Assembly (NCBI GenBank): GCA_011316305.1
Contig: SAUG01000082.1
Location: 310,001-374,000, forward strand
Source of the DNA: Rusavskia elegans
Taxonomy: Eukaryota; Ascomycota; Lecanoromycetes; Teloschistales; Teloschistaceae
Length of the DNA: 64,000 bases
Reading direction: 5' to 3'
Shown here: piece by piece, positions 35,643 to 47,846 of the stretch
Layout of the letters: every line of letters begins with the position of its first letter
Numbering within the stretch: position 1 is the first letter of the stretch
Notes under the pieces: model-generated
What the model was told of the DNA's origin: nothing
Database searches by the model: none
The model's input: only the letters and a program-made list of their open reading frames with translations
Position numbers and translations under genes: made by a program

Positions 35643-37399
35643 GGTGAGATGATTGTATTGGGCCAAGCTGTGGAGGCGAGATACAGGCATGATTATTGAG
35701 AGTCCTTTAGAAATGCCTATATTCTTCGACTGCGTCAACAATAACGGGATATACCTACTCGTCCAACAGTCTCAATCCAATCCAGTCACGGCTACCGGTT
35801 TATTGAATGTCTGGAGAAATTTAGATCGCGTCTCTCCCTTGCAAGGCTACCTCACATATTGACAAAACATGACATATCACGTTCCTGCCTGAGTCATCAG
35901 GCAAGATTAGCCTTCGATATACAAGCTTTAGCCCCCTGCAGCTGAATATCCATCACATGCAGCGCACGCCTGAACTTTTCCACGCTGCTGCTGTGACAGA
36001 GAACCTATTTATACCAAGACAACACGGCCTCGTCGACAGCAGAACCCATGCGCACTTTCACCACGTGGAGGCAAGCCAAGTCAGCAGCAGAACCCTCTAG
36101 TCTTCAGCCTGGCACCCCAAGTGCTGCCGCCGAATCAGCAGCAAATTTCTCTCGCTGCTCCAGGTGACGCCCTAAGTACTACAAAGCCTAATTAGCAATG
36201 GAATCCCTCCGCTCTGCAATCCGAAGTTCAGATGCAGTGCAGCCAGACCAATAGCAGAACAAGTTCGCTCGTCGATTGAAGAGCCCGATACGGGACAATG
36301 CATTCGTCAGCAAAAACTCTTTGCTTATCGGACTGAGCCTGCAGGGACTGGGCACCTGGCAGTACACCGGGCGAGCCCAAAATCCGAGTTACAAATAGTT
36401 TTCGTTTCTTAATTCCAGTCGTCGTACGAGTAGACCTCTTTTCGGCGGCAATAGCCGCGGCAGTCATTCGTACTGGCCTATAAGTCTATTTTTCATTCCG
36501 TCGCTTTTCCTCAATTCACGGTGTCGGCAGTTGCTCCCAGCATGGTAGTGTCGGAGAAGCAACTATTCGGGCAATCAAACGGATTGATCGAACACATGAA
36601 ACTCTGCCTGCTACTGTACAGATCTTATCCGTATTCGTTGCCTGGACCGTTCCCCTTCGGCTGCTGTTGAAGTGAACCGGAACCAACAAAAGCCGAAAGG
36701 AACCAACAGCACTCGTCCCACGTGAAAGCTGGCTAAGCCCAGGACTTTGGACTATAGCTCAAATGCAAGACGATGGCTCCTGGCTTCATCGTCTCTGCCA
36801 TTGGACTACGTATCGATTCTCACACACTCGGTCCCCCTCACTTCATCCCCAGCCTAGGCCTACCTGTCATCTTGGGTGATAAGCCTCGATCCCCTTTCGC
36901 GCCCCTGAGTACATTATTTTTAGGATAGCTTCAGTTACTACGTAGTAAGTTGATCTTTTATCCATGAGTTCGAACAAGATAAAGCTCTACTCTCTCGCTA
37001 TAATTCCAATAGTGTATCGTTCATCAGATGCGGTCTTGGCGATCCGGACTCGGATTTGTTTGAGATATATATGCTATTGACTTTGATAGGAAGGATAGCA
37101 TGCAGTTGAAATAGATCCTTGCTTGGCGTCTCCTAGAGTGTTGTCACATTGCTCCCTTTTCACCGAATTAAAGTTCTTTGGAGTGGGTTGACTAGGCAGT
37201 GCGTGGACTGTAACGCGCCTTTACGTCTTGGTACGTTCTAACCGATCTTTACGTGGCATCGTGGCACAGCTTCTTGTTTGACTATGACAGCCTTACGGCA
37301 TTAATATAAGCAAGATAATCCTACTCTCCAACTCGGATGCAGTGTTTTTTTCACATCTCCATCGCTCATCAGACCGGCCGCGATATCTTCTTCCTGGAC
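35643..37399. other. Long region without genes
   Basis: No protein-like frame longer than about 80 codons. 35940-36190 is rich in CAGCAG-type trinucleotides (several short GCAGCAG runs), possibly a decayed simple repeat. The rest appears to be plain intergenic sequence; CA/TG are present, so it is not RIP-altered. Confidence 0.45.
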
Positions 37400-38806
37400 A
37401 TGTCAGCGGTCTTGAACAACGACATCTTTCTACTCATCGTAGCAGCTTTGGCGTCGGACTCTGCATCTCATTATTACCAGCATCGTAAAGTCTACGACTA
37501 CATCACCGAGAAATAGAACGTAGAAAACAAAGCCAAGAATACCTTACTAGCACTTCGCTGCACCTCTCTTTTCCTTGCTATCAGTATTACGCCCTCCCTC
37601 TTCTACCAATTTACTATTGATAAGATCGACAAGACATATACGCTCAAACCAGCCATCGTACATACAGCGCCGGTTCAGTAGCTAATTATCGAACGAGAAT
37701 TGCTTCACTTGTAATCTCTATACAAGACGCTGGCGACTAAGGAGCATAATGGTCAAGTCAGACCCTAATGACTACTACGGCGATCTCCTCGATGCTTCTT
37801 GCTACCACGAACCCCGATGCAGAGCTCTCGTCGCAGAACACGAAATACGACAGCGTGCTAAAGCGTACTGGAATAAGCAGCAGCGTTTTATAATCACCGA
37901 TTACGGTAGTATAGTATAGCTCGCAAGGACGCCTTCGAATTGGATATTACCTTTCTCTATCACTTGGTTCCGCCCTTACCGAGTCGATCTTTTTGACCGT
38001 GATACCTGACTTCACGAACCTTCGAGAACTCGTCATCGGCTACGAAGAGCCCCGAAAATATGGGATTATCCAAACAATTGCCGAGGATCTGAGTGTTGGG
38101 CTTGGGAAGTATCTTGCTAGCAGTCGGTGGTGGAGCATGTCCAGAGACACTCAAGCTGCAGCAAGTGTGGCCCGCGGATCTCAAAATCCTGGTTTCAATA
38201 TTGGAAACTTCCTACTCACAATCATCCCAGTCATCTGAACCACCGGCGACTAGGCTGTTGGAATCGATTCGAGGGTTCTGGCCAGCTGTCCTTCCAACTT
38301 CGGCATCGTCTATCGCGACTGCTTCATCGAATTTGCAATTAATGAAACCCGTCATCGAATTCATTGATGATAGGTAAATCTTCGTATCCGAATCCATGGC
38401 TGAAAACCTCCCGGAACTCCTGGCTTATACACGGAATCTCACGACCCTGAACCTCCGCCATTCCAAAATCCATAACTCGCCTACCTGCTGTCCACCGCTC
38501 GTTGGGTTTCGGGCTCCGTCCATTTCGCGACTGGAAAAGCTGAGCTTTAAGAGCTTTGGGGTGGGTAAGGATGCGCTGCTGAGTTTGCTGGAGAATACAC
38601 AGTGCTTGAGGGAAGTGTTTATAGGGGGTTTGACGCTGATGGATGGAGAGTGGGTGGAGGTTGCGGGGTTGGCGGCACTGGATATGGAGGGAGTCAACGT
38701 GAGTGTGATGAGATTGGGATATGGGAGTGAGGGCGATGGATGGAGGGAAATGACGGTGGGGGATGAGATGGCTTGGGTAGGGAGAGGAGGGGGGATGGGG
38801 GTTTGA
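37400..38806 (+). pseudogene. Decayed F-box/LRR-like gene
   Basis: From an ATG at 37400 the frame reads MSAVLNNDIFLLIVAALASD, then TLLALRCTSLFLAISITPSLF, which fits the F-box pattern (LPxDIxxxIxxxL...LRxxSxxxxxxxxPxLF). A TAG at 37514-37516 and further stops down to about 37900 interrupt it. Downstream, LPSRSFLTVIPDFTNLRELVIGYEEP and, from 38396, LLAYTRNLTTLNLRHSKI, SRLEKLSFKSFGVGKDALLSLLENTQCLREVFIGGLTL read like the leucine-rich C-terminal part of fungal F-box proteins, in different frames. The last segment (38396-38806, 136 codons) is open and may still be transcribed. F-box proteins recruit substrates to SCF ubiquitin ligases; this copy seems inactive. Introns could rescue some but not all stops. 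Confidence 0.5.
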
Positions 38807-39059
38807 TGTGATGGCTTTTTGCTGTTTTGAGATGGGGGATATTTTGGTTGGGAATTTGGTAGGATAGATGTATGATGAAATGCTATGGTTTCGGCTTTTC
38901 GGTGCGTGGGAGTAGAGATAAAGTTTGCGGTGCTGAGGTTTCTTGATTGCTTCTCCTATAGCTGAGTGGGCTTATCATATCCAAAATTCGTCTGTAGGAT
39001 ATCGGCATGATGACACACTCATCTATATACAGTGGCCAGGTTTAAGGATATCTCAGAGA
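38807..39059. other. Short convergent intergenic region
   Basis: Low-complexity G/T-rich 3' flank of the F-box relic followed by the ABC transporter 3' end. Nothing else seen. Confidence 0.4.
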
Positions 39060-42000
39060 TCAGACGTCAGCCCTGTCCAAAGATTGCGTCAAGCACATCG
39101 CACAGTATAGACCCTTGCGATTTAGCAACTCCTGATGGGTTCCCGCTTCCGCAATCTTGCCATCCGCAAAAACAAAGATGGCATCTGCATTTCGGATAGT
39201 AGAGAGCCGATGAGCAACAGCAATCGTAGTCCGTGATGCGGCAGCTTCATCCAATGTCGCTTGAACGAGACGTTCGGATTGTGTATCCAACGCCGAAGTG
39301 GCCTCGTCAAGCAGCAGAATCTTGGGGTTCCGAATCAGTGCTCGAGCTATGGCGATCCGTTGCCGCTGGCCACCGGAGAATTGCAAACCTTGTGAACCGC
39401 AGAGGGTGCTGAGACCCTCGGGGAGCGACTTGATGAATGACAAGGCGTTGGCTTGACGGCAGGCTTCGAGGATTTCTTCGTCGCTGGCTTCGTGCTCCAG
39501 TGCTAGTGATATGTTGTCCCGGATGGAACCCTTGAATAGGATGGGCTGCTGCATTACAAGTGATAAGTGCTGGCGGTAGAGACGTGGTGAGAGTGTGGAT
39601 ATATTGTTGTTTCCGAGGCAGATGCGGCCGGATGTTGGGTCATAGAAACGCTGGAGTAGAGAGATCATGGTCGATTTGCCACATCCGCTTGCTCCTACGA
39701 AAGCAACGGATTGGCCGGGCTCGATTGTCAGTGAGATCCCGCAGAGCACTCGAGAGGCCATGCGCTGTTTGTAGCGGAACTGGAGATCTTGAATGTCAAG
39801 TGTGTCGTTGTCACTGCTGGGACCTTGGTCTCGGTTTTCATCCGTTTCCGCTATGGTAGGCTTCAGCGTTCGTAGCCAGAATATGTAATTTGCGGCCTCG
39901 ACGGCTCGGGAGATACTGGTGGAGTATGTGGTTAATTGCGCAGCGGCCTGGCCAGAGAAGAGTACTGCGATGAAGATGATGAAGAATTGCTGCGCCGTGT
40001 ACTCCCCGTCAGCGAGCAGGTGTCCACCGTACCAGAAACCAAGTGCCATCATCAGAAACTCCAGGCTCTGAGCCAGAGCTGCCCAGAACATGGTATGCAA
40101 CGTTGACAAGGTGGTTGTCTTTGCGATGTTGGCAAGTAGCACCGAGTATGCTCCGAGGACTTCGGTTTCCAAGGTCAACGATGCTACTGTTTTGATGGCA
40201 GTCACAGCTTCTGTGGCAACACTCGCGCTTTCGTAGAAGCGTTCTTCGACCTCTCCCTCTAGTCGTTGCTCAAGACGGATTCTGACGTATGCAGATATCA
40301 ACAGCGGCGGTAGGCCACCGCCAATCACCACCAGTGCCAATTTCCAACCATATGCTAGAGCCAAGGCGCAGCTGGCTGTCAGGTTGACTATAACAATCAT
40401 CATGAGTAGCAGGTTTGCCGATATCAAGTCCTGAACCTGTGTGGGCAACGTGGCAAGCCTAGACACGAGCGATCCTGAGCGATTTTCGATGCGGTCGAAG
40501 AACTCTTTGTCCTGCTTCAAGTAGAGAGTGAACATCTCAGACCTGTAGTAATGAGCAACGGCTTGTCCGACAACATTGCACACCCAGCCGGTGATGAAGT
40601 ACCCTATCAGGTTCCCAAGCGCAATGACAAAAAGCATTAACGAGAAGAAATTCGCATCGCTTCTTGCAGTGGGGCCAGGCTGTGCAAATATGTTGATCAA
40701 CCTGGCCAAGAGTAGAGCTTGGCCGGGAAATGTAGCGCCTCCGGTCATGATACCGATTGTAGCAAAGATGAACCAACCATACAGCGATTTTTGCTCTTTG
40801 AGGATACGAAAGATACATCGGGAAAGGGAGAGTCTTACAAGTCCACCGGTTTTCTCTTGGCTTTCTGGGTCGATTGAACGACCAACGGACACAGTCTTGT
40901 TCAAAAATATCGGCTCGGATGATGCGTCCATTCCAGTCTCATCTTCTCTATCCTGCGACGCGTTCCCACTGGTTTCTTTGCCATGTCCGAGTTCCTGTGC
41001 ACGTACAAGTGCAGCATATTGGCCGTCTTGCGCAATCAACTGCTCATGTGTCCCTTGCTCCCTAACACAGCCGTTCGCGATGACAGCGATGTTGTCGGCA
41101 TCCTTGATCGTCGATAGCTTGTGGGCAATGACGAGCACTGTGCGTCCCTGGGATACGCGCTTGAGCGCCCGTTGCACAATCGACTCTGCTCGAGGGTCGA
41201 GGGCACTGGTGGCCTCATCCAGGAGCAAGACCTTCGGATCCGAGATAATACTGCGAGCAATGGCTAGTCTCTGTCGCTGACCTCCACTCAACATCCCTGC
41301 ACCTTCACCCAGTTGTGTGTCGTAGCCATCCGGCAATTCGACAATGAACTCGTGAGCATTGCTGGCTTCGCAAGCACTCTGGACAAGCTTGAGCTGATCG
41401 TCTCGGGATAGTAATCTTTGTTGATCCAGGAGGCCGTTGACGACATTCTCGAAGACGGTGCCACTAAAGAGAATTGGCTCTTGCTGTACAAGCCTGATGA
41501 CGCTTCGTAACCATCGTATGTTGTATTCAGCAACATCGATGCCATCCAGAAGTAGCTGACCAGATCCGGGATTGTACCACCGTTCCAGTAAACCAACCAA
41601 TGTCGATTTCCCACAGCCCGATGGGCCGACCAGCGCTGTGGTTTTGCCCGCCGGAACGCTAATGGATAAATTGTTTAAAACCTGGGAAGAAGGTCGGGAC
41701 GGGTAAGCGAAGTCGAGATTCCAAGCCTCGATGGAGCCTTCGCACGAGGAAGGTGCTATGCCAGTTTTGTCCAGAGGGTCCAGCTCGGAGTCTCGATCAA
41801 TGACCGAGAAGAGCTCGGCTGCGGCGGAGGCAGCGGTTGAAAAGGACTGGAGTTGAGGCGCAAGCAGCGAAACCGAAGTAGCAGCAATCAGTGTGGATAG
41901 AACGACTCTGTATAAATCTCAGATATTGCAGAGAAGCTGGGGGAAGTTTTCATACGTAAAGACAGTGCCAACACTACCGATCTCTCCGCTTTGAAACATC

Positions 42001-42950
42001 CTGAAGCCTTGCCAGAAGGCCAACGCAATAGCAGAGTAAGCAGAAAAGTATTGTGCGGAGAACATGAGTCCATACGCAGGTGACTTGTGTTTGGCTTGCT
42101 TGTGAGCCAGGGCAAGATTGTCCTCGTACTTCTTGGCCATTCGGTCTTGAGCCCAAAAAGATTGAACGGTAGATATAGAAGAGATACTCTCTTGAGCGAC
42201 GACCGCACCACGAGAGAGCGTTTGAGTCACCTTGGACTCTATTACCGCATCGATGGATAGTGCAGCGCCGATGAAGACGAAAATCAGCGGAACACAGCTT
42301 AGGGTAATGAGAGCGAGCTTCCATTGCACTGCCAGAGCAACGACAAAGGCACCGAAGAAAGTGGAAAGGGCGGTGACGGTATTGAGCAGCTTATCGCCAG
42401 TGCCTTGGGTGACTTTGTTGCCATTGGTGGTGACTTGGGTAGCGATGGAACCGCTATTCTGCATGTCGAAGTACCAGATCTCTTTCCTCAGGATGCTGGC
42501 AAGAAAAGCTCGGCGGAGTGCTTTAGTCATGCGGATTGAGGCTATTGTTGCTAGGACGTTCGCACAGTAGGTGATGACAAATCGGCCGACAAAAAGGTAG
42601 ATGAAATATAAGACCAAAGAATTGACCTCGGTCTTGAAGGCGGCAGGAGAGATTGCGCCGACGGAGAAGTCGCTGAATTGGGTGGTGAAAGAGCCAAAGA
42701 CGATAGTCATCAGAGGCATGGCGGCCCCTGAGACGATGGCGCCAACGAAGGCGACGCCATACATTGCCCTCGTCTGCGAGTCCGCATATTGAAACACTTT
42801 CTTATCCATGTCAGCTAGAATCTCACCAGTCGAAACGCGAACACCGACCAGGTAGTATTTGAAACCGGATTTGGGCTCATCGGTATCATCGGTGGGAGCT
42901 TTGAGGGGGCCGCTCTTCTCGTCCATTGTCGGCTCTTTCTCGTCCACCAT
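39060..42950 (-). CDS. ABC multidrug exporter (ABCB/MDR type, full size)
   Basis: ATP-driven exporter of the plasma membrane. Two exons, 41956-42950 and 39060-41907, with a 48-nt intron; the joined frame is 1280 residues, the usual length for a fungal full transporter with TMD-NBD-TMD-NBD order. NBD1 has Walker A (GPSGCGKST at about 41605-41632), Q-loop LVQQEPILFSG, signature LSGGQRQRLAIARS and Walker B VLLLDEATSALD. NBD2 has GASGCGKST, LVMQQPILFKG, the variant signature FSGGQRQRIAIARA (F for L), ILLLDEATSALD and the H-loop VAHRLSTI; NBD1 has VIAHKLSTI. The N-terminal tail is acidic and charged. Such pumps often export the cluster metabolite or foreign toxins. Its start faces a Zn2Cys6 gene across 426 bp, which suggests joint control. 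No break seen; expected to be functional. Confidence 0.93.
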
Positions 42951-43376
42951 TGTTGGCTCTTTCCCTGTTCAATAGGCAGAGGGAAGGGCAACGGGTTGAG
43001 ACGGGGGATAGGGCCACTCTCTTACTGATGTGGAAGTCCTAATTCGAGCTGATTGACAGTGTGCAGAGTGGAATCATGGTAGACGATGGGACTGGCAATG
43101 TAATATAAAGTGGGAAGGGCAAAAAGTAATGGCATCACCAAAGCCTTGTCCGACCGTACCCGCCTTACCCGCGGAGCCGAGAGGCCTTGTCCGCGCCGAC
43201 GGCTGATCTCCGATGGATAGCAGCTTGCCAAATTAGAAATAGCTTGCCAAGCGATGAGACAGCCGCGGAGCCCGGATCACCGACGGGTAACCACCACCTT
43301 TGACCGAGTACACGAACCTCTACTTTCATCCTTCATGTTCTCCACTTGCCTGTTCTAAAAGCCAATCAGGCTCGAC
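42951..43376. promoter_or_regulatory. Shared promoter of ABC exporter and Zn2Cys6 gene
   Basis: This 426-bp region lies between divergent start codons. It contains several CGG/CCG triplets (for example around 43187-43283), the usual half-sites of Zn2Cys6 proteins, and an ATATAAAG element at 43104-43111 on the plus strand. No exact regulator site can be assigned. Confidence 0.45.
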
Positions 43377-45597
43377 ATGGATCCAGATAGTCAGGGGTCT
43401 ACTCTTCCTATGCGGCAGCCTGCTTGCGACGTCTGCCGGAAAAGAAAAGTCCGGTGTGACAAACTGTCCCCATGTTCGAGCTGCAAAGCCTCCGATCTTC
43501 CATGTCGTACTACCCGGGCAACGTCAGGGAGGCGCCCCCGTAGCCACTTGGCCAGCCGGCATGAGCAGACTATTGCAGACTTGCAGTATAAGGTGGAACA
43601 ATTGTCCAAGTCTTTGCACCCTCACTCTGAAGGTACCAATGGAGTGGGGACAGCTGAGAGAGCTTCCTCTGCTGTCGTCGAGCCCCCTAATGCGCCTCCT
43701 AGCCGCCAGAGTTCCAACGCCGATCGGGATACCAGCTTTGAGGGCGACTCATCCTTCATGACCCACTCGAAACAAGCCACCCAGGCCTTCAAAGCTAGTC
43801 TTGCATCCACCCCACAAATAAACGTTGATGATGCCCTCTCCGATGCCGTGGCCAATCTACAGAAAGCCTTAGATTCCACTGATGCACAACCTCTATCACC
43901 ATCTCACTCAAGAGAGTCCACGTATGATGATGAAAGCCATGGTCTTTCTGCCTTGCCGATGCCACCAAGCAACGTTGTACTCAAACTACTCAAGCGTGCC
44001 AAAGGTATATCGTGAATCTTGTACCGTCATCATCTAGCTAAACCCCTATAGTCGAACGTCAAAGAATCTTTGACGAGGTGCCAGCTCTAGATTTGACGTC
44101 TTTGATTAGCCATTGCCAGAAGGTTTTCTTTGCAACCGAGGCATACTCGATTGCGACCTTCATCATCGTAAACGTGAGCCTTATACTCCTGTTGCGCGGT
44201 CTCGACGAACGAGCAAAGAAAGAATCTCAGATCTGCCATTCCGATTTGGTCCAATACTTGGCCGTTCTGCCCAAGAACGTGGATTTTGCTGTGAAGAAGC
44301 TACCGCTAGTATCTGCCCATAGCATGGAAAATATCACAGCCCTACACCTTGCAGTATGTTCCACCACCGTACTGCGAATACAGTGACTGATTCTCGTCAG
44401 TGTTCACTAGCTATCGAATCTTCGATTCAAGCCTCCGCATGGGATCTCATATCCACTGCTGCACGCATGGCTTTGAGTGCTGGCTTGCATAGACTAGCAA
44501 GGAAACCAGGTGACAACGAGCAACGACTCAAGAGAATAACCTTCTGGTCAATATACGCGATGGACCGATCAATGGCATTGAGCCTTGGTAGAGCCCCGAA
44601 TATCCAAGATTATGACATTAAAACGGATCGAATAGCTTGTCCGGTGGATATAGGTAGTCCTATAGGTCCTATGCTCGTAAGTTGGGTTGATGTGGGCGAG
44701 CTTCAAGGCCAGATCTACCACCAGCTATACTCTGCACACGCGCAGACCCAGGCACCGGAGACCAAGGCCACAGCGGCACTGCAGCTGGCAAGACGTTGTT
44801 TAGAGATCCAAAGGAATTTTCGATCGGTAGGTAATGGCGCGGTGTAGTATTATTTAAGCTTATCATACGATGCTGAGCAGAATGCCAAGTTTGAAGGCCA
44901 CTTTTTCGAGGCGCTAAAGGTCCAGGAAATTGGGTTCCAGTCTCTTCTGACCATGATATATCGTATGGTTCCGCCGGCTGATTCAACGCATCCTCTCCAA
45001 TTCGGCAATGATTGCATCCTGAGCGCACGTGCGGCGTTGAACCTCCACAACGGAGCCTGGGCTAAAACCAAAGCTCCCGGCAGATACAATGACGATGATT
45101 GGCGGATCTTTATTCATTGGTAAATCCTAATATGCAATGTTTTCTTTGATCTTGCTAACGGCTGGACCATCTACAGGTCGACACTCTTCTCACCATTTGT
45201 ACCCTTCATCTGTGTCTTCGGTAATGTCATCGCCCAGTTAGACTTACAGGACCTGGCTTTGCTCGGCGAGTTTGTATCAACACTTCAATCCGCGTCAGAA
45301 AAGTCCCATACGGTGAGAAAGCTGCATCATGCGTGCAGTAGCTTCCATCAAATCGCCAAGGTCTTCGTGGCACGTCAATCGCAGCATGTTGCTCCTTCAA
45401 GAGCTGGTACCGAAATCCCTTTTACAGCTTGGCCGTCTTTGGATGGAATTGGGGAATTCCCTAATGACCCGCTGTCTGATAACTCGTTGTCGCAACAAGA
45501 TTGGGATCTCATGCTCAGTGAATGGGATCTCGGTCTTGGTACCATTGACGCTCGACAGATGTCGTCTTTTCTGGACTTGCTTCCGAATACAGAGTAA
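43377..45597 (+). CDS. Zn2Cys6 transcription factor with fungal_trans domain
   Basis: Five exons: 43377-44004, 44052-44353, 44401-44826, 44881-45119 and 45177-45597, introns 47-57 nt; the joined frame is 671 residues. The zinc cluster near the N-terminus is C-x2-C-x6-C-x5-C-x2-C-x6-C (CDVCRKRKVRC and CSSCKASDLPC). It is followed by a coiled-coil-like dimer segment (IADLQYKVEQLSKSL). The middle homology region has SLAIESSIQASAWDLISTAARMALSAGLHR and FWSIYAMDRSMALSLGRAPNIQDYDI, the classic fungal-specific regulator signature. The C-terminus has an acidic/Ser-rich tail (LSQQDWDLMLSEWDLGLG). It is divergent from the ABC exporter gene, so it may control it, like drug-responsive regulators of pumps; that is inference. 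No AflR domain, so it is a different class from the two regulators near 28-31 kb. Confidence 0.9.
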
Positions 45598-46415
45598 GGT
45601 AAGGGAACAAGGATAATATGAGATAACCCTTTCTTGCTACGTGCATGATCATACATTAAGCAATCTGAAAGAAGCAGGCATTGATTGGTCTCCACTGGTC
45701 TGAGCACGTGTGGCTGTTGGATGGACCCCAACTGTAAATTTTACATTGAGACTTACAAAATAAGTGGAGGCTGTCTGACACCAGACACTGATTCCCTGTC
45801 ATCTTCAATTGACATTATCAACTTCGATGAGGAAATCGAGAATGTTTAGTTTCCCAGAATGCCAATGAAAGACGATTGCCTTCAAGCCTGAGAGAACACG
45901 CTTGACGGACTCATCACCCCCACGATGTCGCCAAAGTGCGATTGGGTTATAGTTTTGCAACTCTCTGCGCTGCTACTGGCTGTCTGATCTGCTGCGAGGT
46001 TGTCTCATTTAAGTACGCGAAATCCCAGGATCATAGAAGTCCCATTGTCACTTGAAGGGCTATGTTGAAGACTCCGGTGGGGATGATACTGTACAGGAAA
46101 TGCAAAAGGTGTGGATTCTCGGTAGTCTCTTCGCCGCAGTCCAATTATCGTTCTCTGCGCCGTTCCTTCCAATTTTCTAACATGGGTCATAACCACATCA
46201 GTGAACTACTTATAGCAATCACCTATTCTCCCGCTCCATATGCGGATCCATTCTATTGGTCATGGCGGCACGGTCATGAGAACAGACACTGAGCTTGGTC
46301 TGATAGCGCATCGTCGCTTATTGATGCATGAAGGGTCCAAATATAGGCGATATGCAGCATATATTGCAACTGCACCAACGATCGCAGGTAGTTTCGATCT
46401 ACCAAGCAATTCAAT
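45598..46415. other. Intergenic region
   Basis: Contains the regulator 3' end and the promoter side of a small secreted-protein gene. Short frames on both strands (63-80 codons) have no motif. Confidence 0.4.
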
Positions 46416-47020
46416 ATGGCGGTCCGCAAAACTCGCAGTCTCCTCTGGCTATTCCTAATCCAAATGGTCGCTATCAATACTGTTTCATCTGCCGCCATCC
46501 GTCCCGTCCAATCACTAGCACTTGTCGCAAACCTCACACGAGCAGGTATCCTACTACAATAGTCAGTGCCGTCCAGCCCATCCTACCAGCTTCAACCCCC
46601 CTCCTCTGATATCCCCCAAACAGCTTCCCCCCCGGCGCACCAGAAGATCACTACCCCTACTTAATCCCCAACACAGACCTGGGCATCGAATTCCACCCCC
46701 TAGGCTTCATCCCCTACCGCAACGAAGCCCTCGTCAAAAAAGTCATCCTCGACGGCATCCATAATAGTCTAGACTACCGCGTCAGCGCCAAAATGCCCGC
46801 GTGGGGATATCAGATCCAGGAAAGCGGGTTTTTGTTAAGTGTAAGCCATAGTACTGGAGCGAGCGAGTTGACGTGGGGTATGTGGACTATTATCTTGAGT
46901 GGCCTTAATGAATATGTGATTGCGTATCCGGGGTATGATTTTCAGTTTCAGGTGAGGAGGTGGAGGGGGGAGGAGTTAGAGGGGTATGTGATTGGGGCGG
47001 GGTTTGCGATGATGAGGTGA
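46416..47020 (+). CDS. Secreted protein, third member of local family
   Basis: Two exons, 46416-46561 and 46624-47020, 62-nt intron with donor GTCAGT and acceptor ACAG; about 180 residues. The start gives a signal peptide (MAVRKTRSLLWLFLIQMVAIN..SSA). The mature part has FHPLGFIPYRNEALVKKVILDG, then ELTWGMWTIILSGLNEYVI and a strand-rich end FQFQVRRWRGEELEGYVIGAGF. This order agrees with the secreted protein at 17642-18214 (P.p.tP.....; TWLMVRDVFLGLQEVL; FEASFVVVDEEG), and more loosely with each half of the product at 19431-20360. Without splicing the first frame ends after 48 codons; the donor choice is the one that restores the domain. No cysteines of note and no catalytic motif. Probably extracellular; function unknown. 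Confidence 0.6.
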
Positions 47021-47846
47021 TGGGGTGGGTGGGAGGGTGGAGGACTTGGAGATTTTGCTGGTGCTTTGGTGGATTTGATAGTGTGGGTGCTTTTAGTTAC
47101 GCTTGTTACGATGGATTTGATGAGTCGCAATTGGTTTTGTTTGCTTTGGATATGGTAGAGGGCAATTGTTACCTCTGGAATGATTTCATCTGATTTGATT
47201 TCTTATTGCCCTAGCCTAAAGATGGCTCGAAAGATATCTCTTCAAGTTTTGTAGAATTATACAAGCCTGATAGGTGGCTGTGTCGCGAAATATCAGTGAA
47301 CACGATTTTGCTGTTGGGTGTTGTGATAGTTCAATCAGAATAAGACGCCTACAGTAGTTAAAAGCATACGGCCTTTGGTTGCCGTATTGATTGCCTGGAC
47401 GTCGACATAGAGCCTACGCATTTTGAGCGCTCTAACAAAAGTGTTTTGACCGTAACACATGGTGGAGAGTATATTTGCGTTGGCGACGTCGGCTAAAGTA
47501 CTGGTCATAGTTCTGGTGCGGGTGGTTTTTGATTGCGATGTACTTATTAGATCACAGCGGTTGAAGGTGAATGGAGGCGGAAGATCAAGTCGACGCGAAA
47601 GAGTAAGCATATCATGTCTATGGCTATCCGTCACTGATCACGGGGCAAGTGCTGCTAAACCAGGTTCTTGTATGGACGCCTTGAAGACTTGTGCATAATT
47701 AGCTTTTCTCCCAAACGCGGATTCTAAGTCTCGTACTGGAACCCCTATATGCTGAACTAATAGTGAATCAGCTTGAAGCCTCCGAAATAGATATCTGCTG
47801 CCCGTGATATTCTGGGAGATGCGGGTGAGTACCAGCGTCGAGGTTC
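47021..47846. other. Intergenic region
   Basis: Between the secreted-protein gene (+) and the end of the large NLR gene (-). Minus frames at 47335-47634 and 47638-47850 are open but show no motif; the latter could be a last exon of the NLR gene, which I cannot prove. Confidence 0.35.

Noticed and set aside
35940..36190. CAGCAG-rich stretch as a coding poly-Gln region
   Set aside because: No continuous frame crosses it; treated as simple-sequence remnant.
40576..41280. Plus-strand 234-codon frame
   Set aside because: Antisense shadow of the ABC transporter exon.
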